64,000 nucleotides of DNA from Toxoplasma gondii ME49. Taxonomy: Eukaryota > Apicomplexa > Conoidasida > Eucoccidiorida > Sarcocystidae. The stretch spans positions 4,739,137-4,803,136 of the forward strand of contig NC_031477.1 in the NCBI RefSeq assembly GCF_000006565.2, in the 5' to 3' direction. The position numbers and the translations under genes are program-made. The notes under the pieces were generated by a model. The model was not told the origin of the DNA. It ran no database searches and worked only from the letters and a program-made list of their open reading frames with translations. Positions 1 to 12,200 of the stretch are shown in pieces (the stretch's first letter is position 1; the number at the start of each line of letters is the position of its first letter).

Positions 1-687
1 GTCCTCATGATTCTCATTTCAGTGATGCTGATCGTGTCGAACAGACTGCAGATATTCACAGCTTCACTGTTCAAAACGTGACTGTAACACAACCTTCGTG
101 GGCGGAAAGCTAGCAAGCCTCAATCTTGTTTCTTTCGATGTTGTCCTGACTTATTCATCTGCGTTTGCTTATCCTGAACGCTGCTGCAGCATTTCGTCAT
201 GAGAATGAATGACTTCCGAGATGCGAACTTTTTGCGTCTGGAAAACTGGCCCACACATGACAGAAGCAGTCTATGAATTTGGACAAGCCCTGTTGCGTAG
301 GAACATTCAAAATCTGCTACGTATGTTCCAATGTGAATTCATTCCTTGGCAAGTTGTGGCCCGTACGTGGACACAAAATCAGTTTTGAAACCGGCAAGAT
401 TACTAGATTAGCTCAACTGTTCATCCTGAAATCAAGAACTCGACAGAGTCAGGTCAGCTCAAGGTTAAATCCCTACTCTTCTGCAGGCCCCGCATTGCGT
501 GTTGCTCCACAGTCATTGTATGAGCTGCCAACCGTTTATATCGCGCAGTCTAGAATGCACCTGCACTGAACAGCATCATAACGCTGCCTCTGCTCTCCGA
601 TCGACACGCTCTGCTCAACTGGTTACTGGGCATGCCAGTCTCCAGACAGCGGTCCTAAACAAAAACCACTCTGTTAGACAAGAAATG
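1..687. other. Left edge, no gene recognised
   Basis: Only short open frames without protein-like composition are present. It lies just beyond the stop codon of the minus-strand gene that ends at 688, so it probably holds that gene's 3' untranslated region. No repeat, RNA gene or splice-supported exon was seen. Confidence 0.5.
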
Positions 688-3600
688 TCATAGACAGTGC
701 TCAAGGAAACGAAAATTCGGGAGACTCGGAGCAAGCTTTCTGAGTTTGACATACTGCACGGATACGCCTGATGTCGTTTTGTTTGTGCTCCAGCAGCCGT
801 TTCTGGAAATATGGCGTGTATCATCCAACAGCTTGGCTTGACCCTCCATACCGGACTGGTGCAATAAAGCCTTCCGGTCAGTATGGGAAATGAGCTGCTG
901 TCTTGATCGTATTCGTATTGTCTTGTCGTCACCCAGTCCTTCTCGGATAATGATAAGTCCGCCACTTGCCAGTCTCAAACGGCGCATGCCTCTCTCGGTG
1001 TCGGATTTGGGTTTTCCGCTACCGTGACACGCAGCGTCAGGACGAAGGTCATCCGAGCGTGTATTTCGCGTTTTAGCCGTTCCTCTTGGTTCAATCTGAC
1101 TAACCGGTAAAAGCCGGCTCCACCAAGTCGGGACAAAAGGACCTTTGCCGAGCCATCCATCGCTCTCTATTGCTGGCAGAATCTGATCTTTGGCAGCCTC
1201 AAAAGCCTGGGCTTGCAGCTGGTTCCTCGACCGATCGGTGGGAATACTCAAACTTAACAGTCTACCTGGCCGGCTCTGCGCGAATAGCATAGCGGATTCG
1301 TCCTTGGAGACTTCGTCCGGTGTCTTCCTCTCCTGGTTCAGCAGCGAGTGTTCCTCTGACACTGACGGGACTTCACTGGAGCCGCCACTACTCCAAGCAT
1401 CATGCACGCTTGTACTCACAATGGGACTCTCTTTCTCCTCCGCTTTTTTTCGGTCGCTGAAGTCGCCTAAATGATACTCCGGATTGTGACAAGAGGAAAA
1501 CCTCCCAGATCCGGTTAAACTCGGCGTCATCTTGAAGCGTTCTTCTTCGATGTCTCCGGACCTGTCACACTCCACCATACTAAAAAGAAACTCTTTTCTT
1601 TTTCTTTGATATGCACCGCCACTTCCTGTTTCCGTTTGGCTTTTTCTAGAATCAGACGCTGCCCTCCCTGCGCCGTTGTGACCAGTCCGGTATAAACACG
1701 CGTCTTCTGACACTCTTAATGAGCCCGAAAGAGTCCCTCGTGCCGCTTCCAGACCACTTACGCAGCCGGTAGCGCGAAGCAGATGAAGCAAGTGTGCGTC
1801 TGGATCCCACAGAGGTAAACAGTCTCTGGATGAAGGTGTTTCGCCATCTTTTGCGCCTAGAGGGTGTGGAAAGACAAAGTCTACATGTCTTGTTTGGGGT
1901 CTCTTCTGACCACCTCGTACCGCAGAATCCCCGGCCGTCTTCGCGGATTCACAGGTCTCGCCCAGTCGTCTTGAACGAGACACCTCGAGTTTGTTTTCAA
2001 ATTCAGTGGACCGGTGAGTGCAAGAACATGAACTCATCTCGCGATCCCTAGATGAAAATCCAGGACTTGCGTGGGACATTTCCAGGCCGATGAAGATGTT
2101 TGCGCCAGCTTGCAATCGAGGGTATAACTGGGGGAGAAAAGTCGAAGCGAGGAGAGGGCATCTTGACGTAGAACGAGACTCAACAGCCCTGGGAAGTTCG
2201 CTCAAATGAATGTGCACTTCGTTGACAAGATTGTCGGGGAAGAATGAGGGGGCGTGAAGAGGATGAGTGCAAAGCACACGAAGATTCGGGAAAGGCTGAA
2301 AGCTACAAGGATCCATGCAGAAAGCCCTGAGCGCACAGAATGGACGACAATGCACGGAAATAACGTATTTGACAGATTGATACTCCAGGGCGTGTGCCTC
2401 TTTATCATTGGTACCCTTTGTTTCCCGTGTCGTCTGCAGAAACCAGTGTTCACTGACAGTCTGCCCGCCTCAAGATCGAAGGCTCTCGGTGATACCATGC
2501 AACGCTTGGGCAAACCTTCTCCCCTATTCCTCGGTGTCTCAGAGGACGGTTATTCTCTGTCTTCATACGCACGTAGAGACCCGTACGAGCGCGTAAAGGA
2601 ACTCGGGTTACCTGGCCTCCCGTCTGTTCTCCGTCGTTTCAAGACCTTACCTGGTAGCAAGTCGGAGAAGCGTAAAGAGAGAATCGTAATCCGGTGTGAC
2701 AGCTACGTAGAGTGTCTCCGGGTGAAGGACAACCTGTTGCATGAGGAATCCTGCAGAGGATTTGCTAGAGGATAAAAAGAAAAGACTGCAGACCGGGAAG
2801 CTCTTTTCAATTCTATCGCTCCCACGTTGTTCATCGGGATCTGCTCTTGCGGCACCTGGAGCTTGAGGCCCTTCGCCTGCTTTCTGGTTGCGGTTGAGAC
2901 GAAAAAGCGACTGAAGAGCTGGAGGACACTTCACCTGTTGCTCGCCAACCGAGACGGGGAAGTACCACTGTGGCAGAGGAGGCGGTGTGAAGCCAGATTT
3001 GACCAATCTGTAACCATAGAGAAAATCAACAGGGAAGGCGAGACCGTAACAAAGCAGCCTTTGGACGTGCCGCTGGAGGTGAAGGGATATCCTGTGGCAA
3101 AACGTTCACAATAAGCAGGACGCCTTCCTACGCACAAGGCAAAGCAACCATCTCAGGAAGCTCTTTGGCGACAAGACAACACAAAAGCAAAGACGGAGCA
3201 GCCAGGAACCTGGAGGCGGCAATACGCCCGAGGGGAGCGCAAACTGTTTCGAAGTCTATACACGTTCGGAGCAGCCACCTCAAATGCTCACGGATATAAT
3301 GCAATACACTGAAACACCCTGTAAAACATATACATCTGAGTTTTGTGCGCCGACTTGTCTGCACTGAGCCTCTCATCATCGGGGAAAACTCTTCCACGTG
3401 TATGGAAAGTCAAAGAGGGCTGTACGTGAGATGCGTCTCTTGCAGTCCGACTGGTGTCTAAAGTTTGACAGGGGAAACATGATGGAAAATGGCCTGAGCT
3501 TGTTAAGGGGCGAGGAAAACCGCCAGAATGTTGACGTACTTGGTGGAAGAGAAGACTACCCCGGGGGCACGCCAAATGTGGAAGAGGGTGCCTTGCTTTT

Positions 3601-4318
3601 TTTGGACGAACCACTCCCGTATTTCACGCTGAAAGGCCTGTTGCATAGCCCCGTACCACCAGCCTCTGTCTCCTTCTATCCGTGGCCGTGTCTGCTTTCT
3701 CCGACCCTCTTCCGTATGAATCACTTCGTTCTCACCAGCATCGGTTTGCTCCGAGGACAGGTCCAAGGTGTCTCCAGTGTTCTCTGCCGTACCGTCCAAC
3801 GACGCAGATAACGACGCAGACGGAATGGTGGCCTCTATTGGTTCACAACTTTCTGTGGCGCCTCTGGAGGACTCAGCCACATCTTCAACGACGGAGGCAA
3901 TGCCACGGCGCCTGCCATGGCAGGCTGTTCTGATAAACTGCTGATGTGAACGCGCAGATAAGCTTTGTTTCTGAATGGTTGAAGGGCTTGTGGACACCTG
4001 CACGGAAGACGAAAGTGTCCAGGAGTTTCCATGAAAACCGGAATCTTCTCCTCGAACAGGTCTACTGTCGTTCAAGGAGCCCGTGCAAGCTGTGCAACTC
4101 GCCCGCGGGAACTCCAGAGAGAGGAGGGGCGTCGCCTGCGTTGCCGATACACGCGAGAACAGGCTAGCATGGCCTAACGCAGAAATCATGCCCGTGGGGG
4201 CGACGGGAAAAGGAACCGCCGAAAAAAGAGAAGGGGTCAAGAGGGCAGAATGACTTGAGCTCCCAGTTGGCCGCCTCCCTGTGATCCTGATCAGCATCTG
4301 TCGTCTACTGCAGTTCAT
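688..4318 (-). CDS. Hypothetical protein, three exons, possible methyltransferase-like fold
   Basis: Modelled exons are 4318-3540, 3007-2651 and 2302-688, giving 916 residues. Both introns have good donors (GTACGT at 3539, GTAAGG at 2650) and AG acceptors, and the frames join exactly (phase 2 both times). The start is the first in-frame ATG, in a good context (AGAATGA). The N-terminus is rich in Arg, Ser and hydrophobics, which would suit a mitochondrial or other organellar targeting peptide, but this is a guess. Across the exon 2/3 junction, the stretch NLRVLCTHPL, then FFPDNLVNEVHIHL, then STFLPQLYPRLQAGANIFIG recalls the second half of TrmB-type tRNA guanine-N7 methyltransferases (acidic motif, PDP-like region, 'FL..L...L+.G'). 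The usual glycine-rich SAM loop was not found, so the family assignment is weak. The rest of exon 3 is charged and low in complexity. An upstream exon cannot be excluded. Confidence 0.55.
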
Positions 4319-6132
4319 TCTGTCTGCTCCTTCATCGTCGGCGTAAGCTATCTTTCGGAAGATGGGTCGTTGCTTTCGAGAGGACTTGTGTGCCTGTTTA
4401 TGGTCAAGAACACTCGCAGAGGAGACATGGAGTCCCGGCAATGCCGGGATATTCCTCTAGAACATTCTTTGTCGGGTCGAGGGTCGATTGACAGAATGAT
4501 TTACACCGATCCTCTACCTCACGCACGTAGGTTTTTCCTGTAGTACCCGGTGAGAAAGTCGGCAGAGTCCCAGATCGCTGGCTCGATTTTGGCCGACACG
4601 GAGAAATCTTTACGAGGCGACACTGAGTCGTCGAGGAAAGATATAAGCTGTTTTGCTTTGGCTGATATGAGATAAACGGTGACATTTTGTTCAGCCTAGC
4701 CTTTAAAAGCAAAAAAGGGGACTACAGAACGTCAGAGAGACGGGGGCTAGAAAGGAAGTTGGAGACACTAAGCGAGCACGGGGCCGGCCGGCTGTCGCAT
4801 GCACATGCTCTTCCATCGGGGGTGACTGCTCCAATACGTCATCTGTCTCGTTTCAGTGCCACCGCCCGCCTTCATAATATAAGTCTGCTCGGTTTCCGAA
4901 GAGACGAGATGACAAAAGTGTCGACGAAAGTCAGACTGTTTTATAAGACCCACATTTGAGAGGAAAACAGAAGCAGCTCGGAGCGTCGATCACTGGAGCT
5001 CGGCATCAACTACCAGAACCGTGAATGCCGCTGGACTCTCAGCGTGCAGGTAGGACTCAACACGCATTGAAAAAAAACATTCTCTAAGACTGATCAGCTA
5101 TTCGTCTCTAGAAAGCAGGAGTTACTATGGGGTCGAGAAAATCGTTGTCAGCCGCATTTCCGCTGGAAAACGAAGGTGAAAGTGGAGCTCCACCCAGTCC
5201 AACAGTCGCTTGCTAGTGTCGAAGGACCAGACAAAGCGAGGGGGGCAGTTGAAGAAAAGCAGCCACTCGAAAGCATAAGAGTACCACAACACCTAAGTAG
5301 AACACTGTGAGGAATACGAACTCGGTTGCAACGTTTACACTACGTACAGAAAGTGCAGTCATCCAACAAGAACAAGAGTGTCTCTGTCTGCCAGAGACTT
5401 CGTGCTACCACGCGGTGTCTTTGACCACGAAGACACTCGTTTCTAAGAATGTCATAGGGGAAATAACTACGAGAAAGGCAAAGCAGGTCATCGGTTTGGA
5501 ATGGTCCAGACATCGACACAGCCAGAGCGGTCTCCTTACACTCTATCTCGCTCAATCTAGTTTCTCTAAGCGACTCTGTTCAGGGCCTGAAACATCTCAC
5601 TTTAGTGTCTCTGCGTAGGAGATGTGTCTTCTTCAGTGTAGCGTCACTGCCTGTCTGACTTAAGCAAGCGTCCAGAGTTGATCCGGGAGAGCAATGGCAA
5701 GAGAACAAGGGAACAGACCGTGTCTAATGTGCTGCATGCAAAGACCTGTCAACATCAAAAACAGTCAGTTACTCAGGCCACAAGCGCTCTAATTTTAATT
5801 GACGTTTCGAGAAGCGGTTGTTTGACGATATAGGATCGCAGGGTACGTGTCTCTTCCACTGCGGTGCGAGACAAGCAAAGAATATGCTTTCATTCGTTAC
5901 AACTTTTTCGACGATTCCCCATAGCGCATCTCCAGAAGGCTGTATCCCTGAACAAGAAAACCCTGAGAAAGGCATGTGGTCACCGATGTAGGACCAAGAT
6001 TCTGCCCATTAGCGAATAGAGAACCGAAACGGACACTAATATCCCATGTGTTCTACGCCACCTGAGGAAACCACGCCTTTGATGCTGGCGCTCCGCAGCC
6101 GTTGTTCGATGGTCCCGCGGATTCATCGCTCA
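4319..6132. other. Spacer between two tandem minus-strand genes
   Basis: No open frame with protein-like composition or matching splice sites was found. By position it should hold the 3' end of the CFAP54-like transcript (right side) and the promoter and 5' untranslated region of the gene starting at 4318 (left side). No distinctive motif stands out. Confidence 0.5.
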
Positions 6133-9100
6133 TCACGAGTCACTACCACCGACACTTGTGACAGCACATGGCGCCAAAGCGCTGACTAAGAATCGATTAA
6201 TTGCTTCTTTCCCCCTTGTGCTGGCAACGTGGACAGGATTTGCCAAATCTGCACAAGCTAAGAGCACGCCGTAGAGAACGTCGTCGCTGACCCCTTCAAT
6301 CAGGCTTCCGTGAGCTCTTTGGTCTGCAGCTGTGCCTGCTTCTGTGCTTGTCCCTGAGTTAACTCTTTGGCTCGCTGCTAGCGGGGATGCCGAATTCACC
6401 TAGTGAGACAAAACAGATGAGAACACACAGCACATGGGAGAATAGCGAAGCGTCCTGATGGATGTTACACTGGCGGAAGGAAACCGTCTCCAGGTTCCCC
6501 GCATTTTCACCCCCTGGCGTGGGGCGCCCCAGATACAACATGAGATAATGATAGGGTGACGGAGTCTTTGGTTGTTTAATGGAGTCGCGGTGACGTCAAT
6601 TCACTTACTCGTTTGTTGCTTTTGGTTGTCTTGCCGTGTTCAGTGGCATTGCCTTGAGCCTGTGTGGCGGCAACTTGCTCCTGGGTGAGGACACGCAAGT
6701 CGCTCCATAGTTGGTGGACAGCCTTTGTCGCCTGGGACCGTCTGGTGGCGTGGGCGCGGACAAAGTCTCCATGGTCGAGATCCTGAAGAAACTCCAGGGC
6801 TCCACCGCGACTCTGTCCGACGCCCACTTCGTCTGTTCCCCAAACGCCTCTTCGACTGCCAAGGAGCATGGACGACGAAAACGAATGCACCGAACCTGCA
6901 CCAAACGAAGAGGCCTGTGCAGATGTTCGACCGGACGACCGCGACCGCCCTGAGAAAGGGCGAGATACAGTGGAGGAACGGAAAGATGAACTTGATCCCA
7001 AGGCGACTTCTCCGCTGCCAACTACATGGCTGCTTGCTCCAGTGAAGACCTTTCCAGTTGGGCATTCGATCCAGGCCCGCCGTCTCGCTCGATACGACGC
7101 GCTACTGGAGTCCGCACCGTCGCCAGATACAGTCCTTGGAATCAAACCGTCATTCAGGAGCAGGAAAAACCGGTAGAACGTGTTGCTGATAACTCGGTAA
7201 CTAACTAAGTTGTCCTCCACTGCCCATGCCTGCCATCGCTCAAAGTCGCGGCGCCCCTGCGATCCCGAGAGCTGCAGCGTCTGAGAGTGCGTCAGTGCGC
7301 CAGCGTGTCCGCGTTGGCGAACCTATGAAAAAGGTCGCACAAACCCCCACAAGTCGCCCGGCATCTCCGAAAGAGTAACGCACTCACAGGTTGGACGCAG
7401 TGCTCAGACAAAAGCAAGGGACAAGGGATCGGTCCCAGTAGTCGTCCCCGGGAAACGCAAGCCGCCCTTCCTGTTTCGCAACACTGTGAACACGCGTTCG
7501 TCCCCAGCTATGTGACGTCCAACACCCGTACACATTATATACATATGCATACATGTATATATATATGTATATATATATATATATGTATATATGTATAATA
7601 TCTATATATGTATATATTGACACTACGTATAGACGCAAATGGAGATCTGCCCACGCGTGCCGGCATGTATGCAGATGCATGCACAACGCAACTGCCTAAC
7701 GCTAAAGATGTGGAGATATGACTGCAAGCACGACGAGAGTCCGAACTGCAAAACCCGTCTTCCAATCTTGCGCTTGGATCCCAAACCACCCAGGGTGCAG
7801 TGTGCGTTTCGTTTTTGGATGGCGACGACATGTTTTCTGCAGACCACAAAGTTGACTGATGGAAAGCACTGCGAGTGCCGTCATCCCTAGGTATGCGTCC
7901 CCAAGCTCGACTTTGTTCTGTCGACCTTTCTAGCTTCTCATCCCATCCTCACGTTCTCGATCCCGTCAGGGAATTAGGATTTCTTCACAATTTGCTCACC
8001 TGGCGGCAAAGCTTTTTGAAAAGCATGCTCATGTCGAGAAGTCTTCTGCGACTATAATGTCCCACGTACACTGTTCCCTCGGGACTGTTTTCGTCTGCGC
8101 TACCTTTTCGACTGACTCTTTCTCCTCGCCTCTCGGCTGGCGCAGGTCTCCGCCAGCTTTCCTCCTTACTCGATTTCCCTACAACCGTGCCTCCCGCCCT
8201 CCCAGAGGATTCAGGCGCATCGGTCGAAGCCGCACTTTTGAGTGCAGAGGTGCCACCGGCGCCAGTTCCCATGTTATTCGCTTTTTCTTTGGAGACCGAA
8301 GAGAGCAGAGAGGAACTCCGACTCTGACACGCGAGCGGCACCGGAGAGCCAGGTCTGTCTGGCTTCTCGCCTTTCCCGACCCTCCCTGCAGCCGGAGCAG
8401 GCGCGCGGCTCTCGGGGTCTCCGACTCCGGCAGGTGGTAGGGCGCATGTCGGATTCGTCACAGACAATGGCTTCTTCCCCCGAGCACACACAAGCAATAT
8501 CACACTGTCGGCATGTACCAGAGGCGAGCAGAGCGTCCACTGCCGCGTCGCTGGGTCAAAGACAGCAGTTTCAGGTGCATCGAAGGGGACCGACGGCAGC
8601 CAGTACCAGCCTAGGTGCAACGTTGTGTCTATGAAGGCGTTCCAGTGTGCGCTGACAGTGTTTTCGCCTGTCTGGAGAGAGAAGAGGGAAGTTATCAACG
8701 TACGCGATCCAGAGGAAGAGGAAGAAGCGGCTGTGCGGCTGGAATAAGACGGCTGTCGCAGTGCAGAGCTCTTAGCACAGGACGAGGAGTCCGAAGAGGA
8801 ACCAGCTTCTCCGGGAACAAGGAAAGAGGTACGCGAGAGACACGCGACCGAACGATAGCGAGGGCAGTGCGAGAAGAGAAGCATGTGAAGATAGTCCGCG
8901 GCCGCCCGCTGTTCCCGATTGAACGAGTGAAACAGGGCGCACCGGCTTCTCAGAGAAGAGAGGCAAGAAAGGAGGGAGGGCAGCACAAGCTTGGGTTCTG
9001 CGAACAAGAAACAAAACAGAAAATAAGGGGATTCGCAGGATGCGTGGCTCACCTGTGTGTACCAGGAGATGGTTTCAAAAAGACTCAAGCGAAGGCAGAG

Positions 9101-9250
9101 ATAAACATGAACACGCTACAAAAGAGCATTCAGGAAGTGGGGCAACGGCGTTGGAACTCTTTTTTGCAAGGGAATTGGGGCGCTAAAAAGAGCAATGCGA
9201 ACTGCTGCGAGTGTGGAGGGACGCAGTTCATAGGAGTTCGAAGACGTACC
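6133..9250 (-). other. CFAP54: C-terminal module of the CFAP54-like gene (exons 23-25)
   Basis: Exon 23 (8667-8000) has [20 protein letters not shown] and then [17 protein letters not shown], which resembles the C-terminal region of CFAP54. Exon 24 (7322-6609) opens with a helical segment ([19 protein letters not shown]) and becomes Ser/Arg-rich. Exon 25 (6399-6133) ends ...VGGSDS and a TGA stop. Donors are CAG|GTGAGC and CGA|GTAAGT, acceptors CATAG and CTAG, all in phase 0. The interval also takes in intron 22, which has no coding signal. Confidence 0.7.
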
Positions 9251-12200
9251 AGGGGTGGATACTGTGCTTCCGCAGCTACCAGTGCCTTTCACTTCGTTAG
9301 AAGTCAAGGCGGCAAGATATTTAACGACAGGTGGTGGGAGCATTCCCGTGTCCAGCGCTAGCTCGCCCTTGTCACCTCTGTCGCCGTCCTTGGCTTGCTG
9401 GGCGCCACCGGCCAGCGAGGAAAAGGCCGGAGGGACAGTGAGGAGCGCGGCGCCTGGCCCACCAGTCGCGCTGCTTTTCTCTGTATCAGGCGGCCCGAAG
9501 ATCATCGGCGCTAGGGCGCCCTTCAGAGCCTGTCTCTGGAGCCTCATCGTCTCTTCGGCTGCTGCACCGAAAGCGTGGATTGCCATGAACGCGCCCTGCC
9601 TCGGCGCCGAGGCATTTTGGCACCCTTCCTCCAGCAAAAAGTAGGTGAGGAGTCCGCGGATACCCTCTTGATACAGGGCGAGAAGGAGCGCGAAGTCGTG
9701 TCCACAGAGCGTCTCGATGAAGAATGAGAGACTCATGACGCTCCCCACGTACTTGCCGACCTGGTGGAGCCAGTGTCTGTTCTGGCTTCCCTGTTCCGAG
9801 GGCCGGAGGATGGATGCCGGACTCCGCAGGTTCGGGTCCACGACCCGCAAAAGGTTCCTCTCCAGCCGGGAGAGATCTGTGCCCAACCGCCTGGTCTGAA
9901 GATGCAGAAGCCCCAGGCGAGCACTCAGGAATGGCAATGCGGCCGCTATCCGGCCGACGCGTGGCACCAGGTCCGAGACCAGCAGTCCCGCCTGCCCGTA
10001 GTCGCCTCTCTTCAAAAGAACTTCGACGAGCTCCACTCCCAGCTGCAGCCGCTGCTCCTGCTGCGGCGCGTAGAGGTTGGGCTTCGGCTCTCTCCCAGTG
10101 ACAGCAGGCGCAGTCGCCTCAGGCGCCTTGCACTGGCCCTCGCTCGCTGGGCCGGTCAGGGGAGCTGCCAGGGCGGAACGGGCTTCTCCAGAAAGCAGAT
10201 CGGACCACCTGGGGTACGGGGTAGGCGTCTGGGACACGTGGAGCGAAAGGGGAAACAGTTCAGAGATGAACGCTTTCAGAGGAGTCAGCAGAGACGCAGA
10301 AGGCACGTCAACGGAAACCCCCGCGGTCGAACTGGAAGAAGAGACGGTCGAGAATCCGCTGATCTCACTTGGCGAAACGGCGTTTATCAAGCTGACGATG
10401 ACAGCGGCGTCGAAATCGGCGCCAAAAGACGACGACGCGAGGTTGCCGACTCTGTTGAGGCGCAGACTGTCTCGACGCTGAGGCTCTGGCCCCGACGTGA
10501 ACGTCTCGTCGCCTGCCTGGTCGTTTGCAAAAGCGAGTTCTCCAGCCGACTGAGGTCGCTGGTCTGCGCTCCTCTGCACGGCGTGCTGCTTTCCAGCCGA
10601 GAAAGAGACAGTCTTCAGAGCAGAATGCGCTTCGTACTCTTCTCTGTTGCCGCAGGCGCCGCCTTCCTTTTCCAGCGTCCCGTCGTCGACTTGCTCTATG
10701 GCGCTAATAAGGAGGCTCTGAAGCACCGCGAGGTGGGTAAAGTGTGCGCTGCCAGACGCGTAAGTTACAGGGGAGAGAACGTCAAAAGCACTGCGAATGT
10801 TCCCCCTCTGTGCTGCCAGTTCTGCCGCCTTCTTGACCAGCGGAAGAGCGAGGAGAACGCCGGTCATCCTCGCAGTCCCCTGTCGCTCTCGCGGATGAGA
10901 CCCAAAGCGCGACATCAAAAACGATACCGGCGCCGGGGTCACCAGACCTTTGCGTGGTTCCTTTCCCTCTCCAAGCTCCATGTCCCCCTCGCACCTCCGC
11001 GCACTTTGCTTCATTCGCCCCGGTCCCCGAGACGCAGACACCGAAGCGGACGCAAGCACGCAGGAGACCCCAAGTTCTCCCCCCTGTCCTTCTCTTCCGG
11101 TCCCGTCGCGTCCACCGCGGCTGGGCCTGGCGACGGCGAAGCTCCAGGGAGAGCCGCGCTTGGAAGAGCTCTCCACAGAGAAGTCCGAGCCGCCCTGGAG
11201 AAGCGCCTCGCGCCGAGCCTGGCTGTGGATTGGACTGGTCGCGCCTCGATCGCCGTTGCCGCTCTGTGGAAAGGGAGCGCTCGACACAGGTGACAGGCGT
11301 TTCGGATCTTCTCGCAGCCCCTTGGCGCCTCGCTGCAAGGCTCTCTGCAAGCTCGGCGACTCGAGGAAAGAGGCGAGGTTGGCGTTCGAGACAAGCAAGA
11401 GGTACGTCATTTGACACGCGTTCACGTACTGTACAGAACGGTGGAGGCGCAAGCGTTCTGCATAGTCCAAAGCACCGACAGCGGCGTGAAGCGCCTCTGA
11501 AACGCTTCCCTTCAAGAGCAGCATTTCGGCTTGGAGCAGAAGCAAGTCGACGACTGCGAGCGGCGCACACAAGGTTTCCAACTTCCTGCGCTCCAGCGGA
11601 GGCGGCAGCGGAAGGGTGAAGGGAGAACTGGAAGAGGAAGGAGTGGGAGGCGACGACTCGGGCGAGGAAGAGAAACTGGCAGTAGAGGAGTCCGAGAACG
11701 ACGGCTTCGTCGAGAGCCGCGACAGTGCCGAGGAAGCGTAAGGGAGAGATGGGGGCGAAGCGAGAGAGAGAGAATAGCCGGACGAGAGAGGAGCATTCGG
11801 CTCGAGATCAGGAGACGAAACATGTCCCGAGCACTTGACCAAAAGGCACTCGACGAGCGAAGACGCGGACTGCAGGCGAGAAAGTTGCAGGAACACTTGC
11901 GCCAAGTGCAGATAGAGTTGGAGACTCAGCTGCACGCAGCAAGAAATGGAGGAAAAGTGAGAGAACGTAGAATGCTCCATACCTGCAGCAAAGTGGAGCG
12001 AGACAAGGCAGACGCGGCGCGGGATCTGAGACTGCTGTTGGAATTGAAGAGAACACAAGAATATGGCACTGCGGGTTCCTTTCGCCTACGCGCTTCTTCG
12101 TCCGTACCTCCGGCGTCGGAAACACGACATCTGCCTTCAGGTCAGGAGGTGCAGGACGTCTTGCAGGCTCTCTTGCCTCTTCTGCTCTTCGATCCTTTCC

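Noticed and set aside
9764..11293. Plus-strand open frame of 509 codons
   Set aside because: It is antisense to the large exon 22 of the CFAP54-like gene, is Arg/Ser-rich as expected of a GC-rich shadow, and has no family resemblance.
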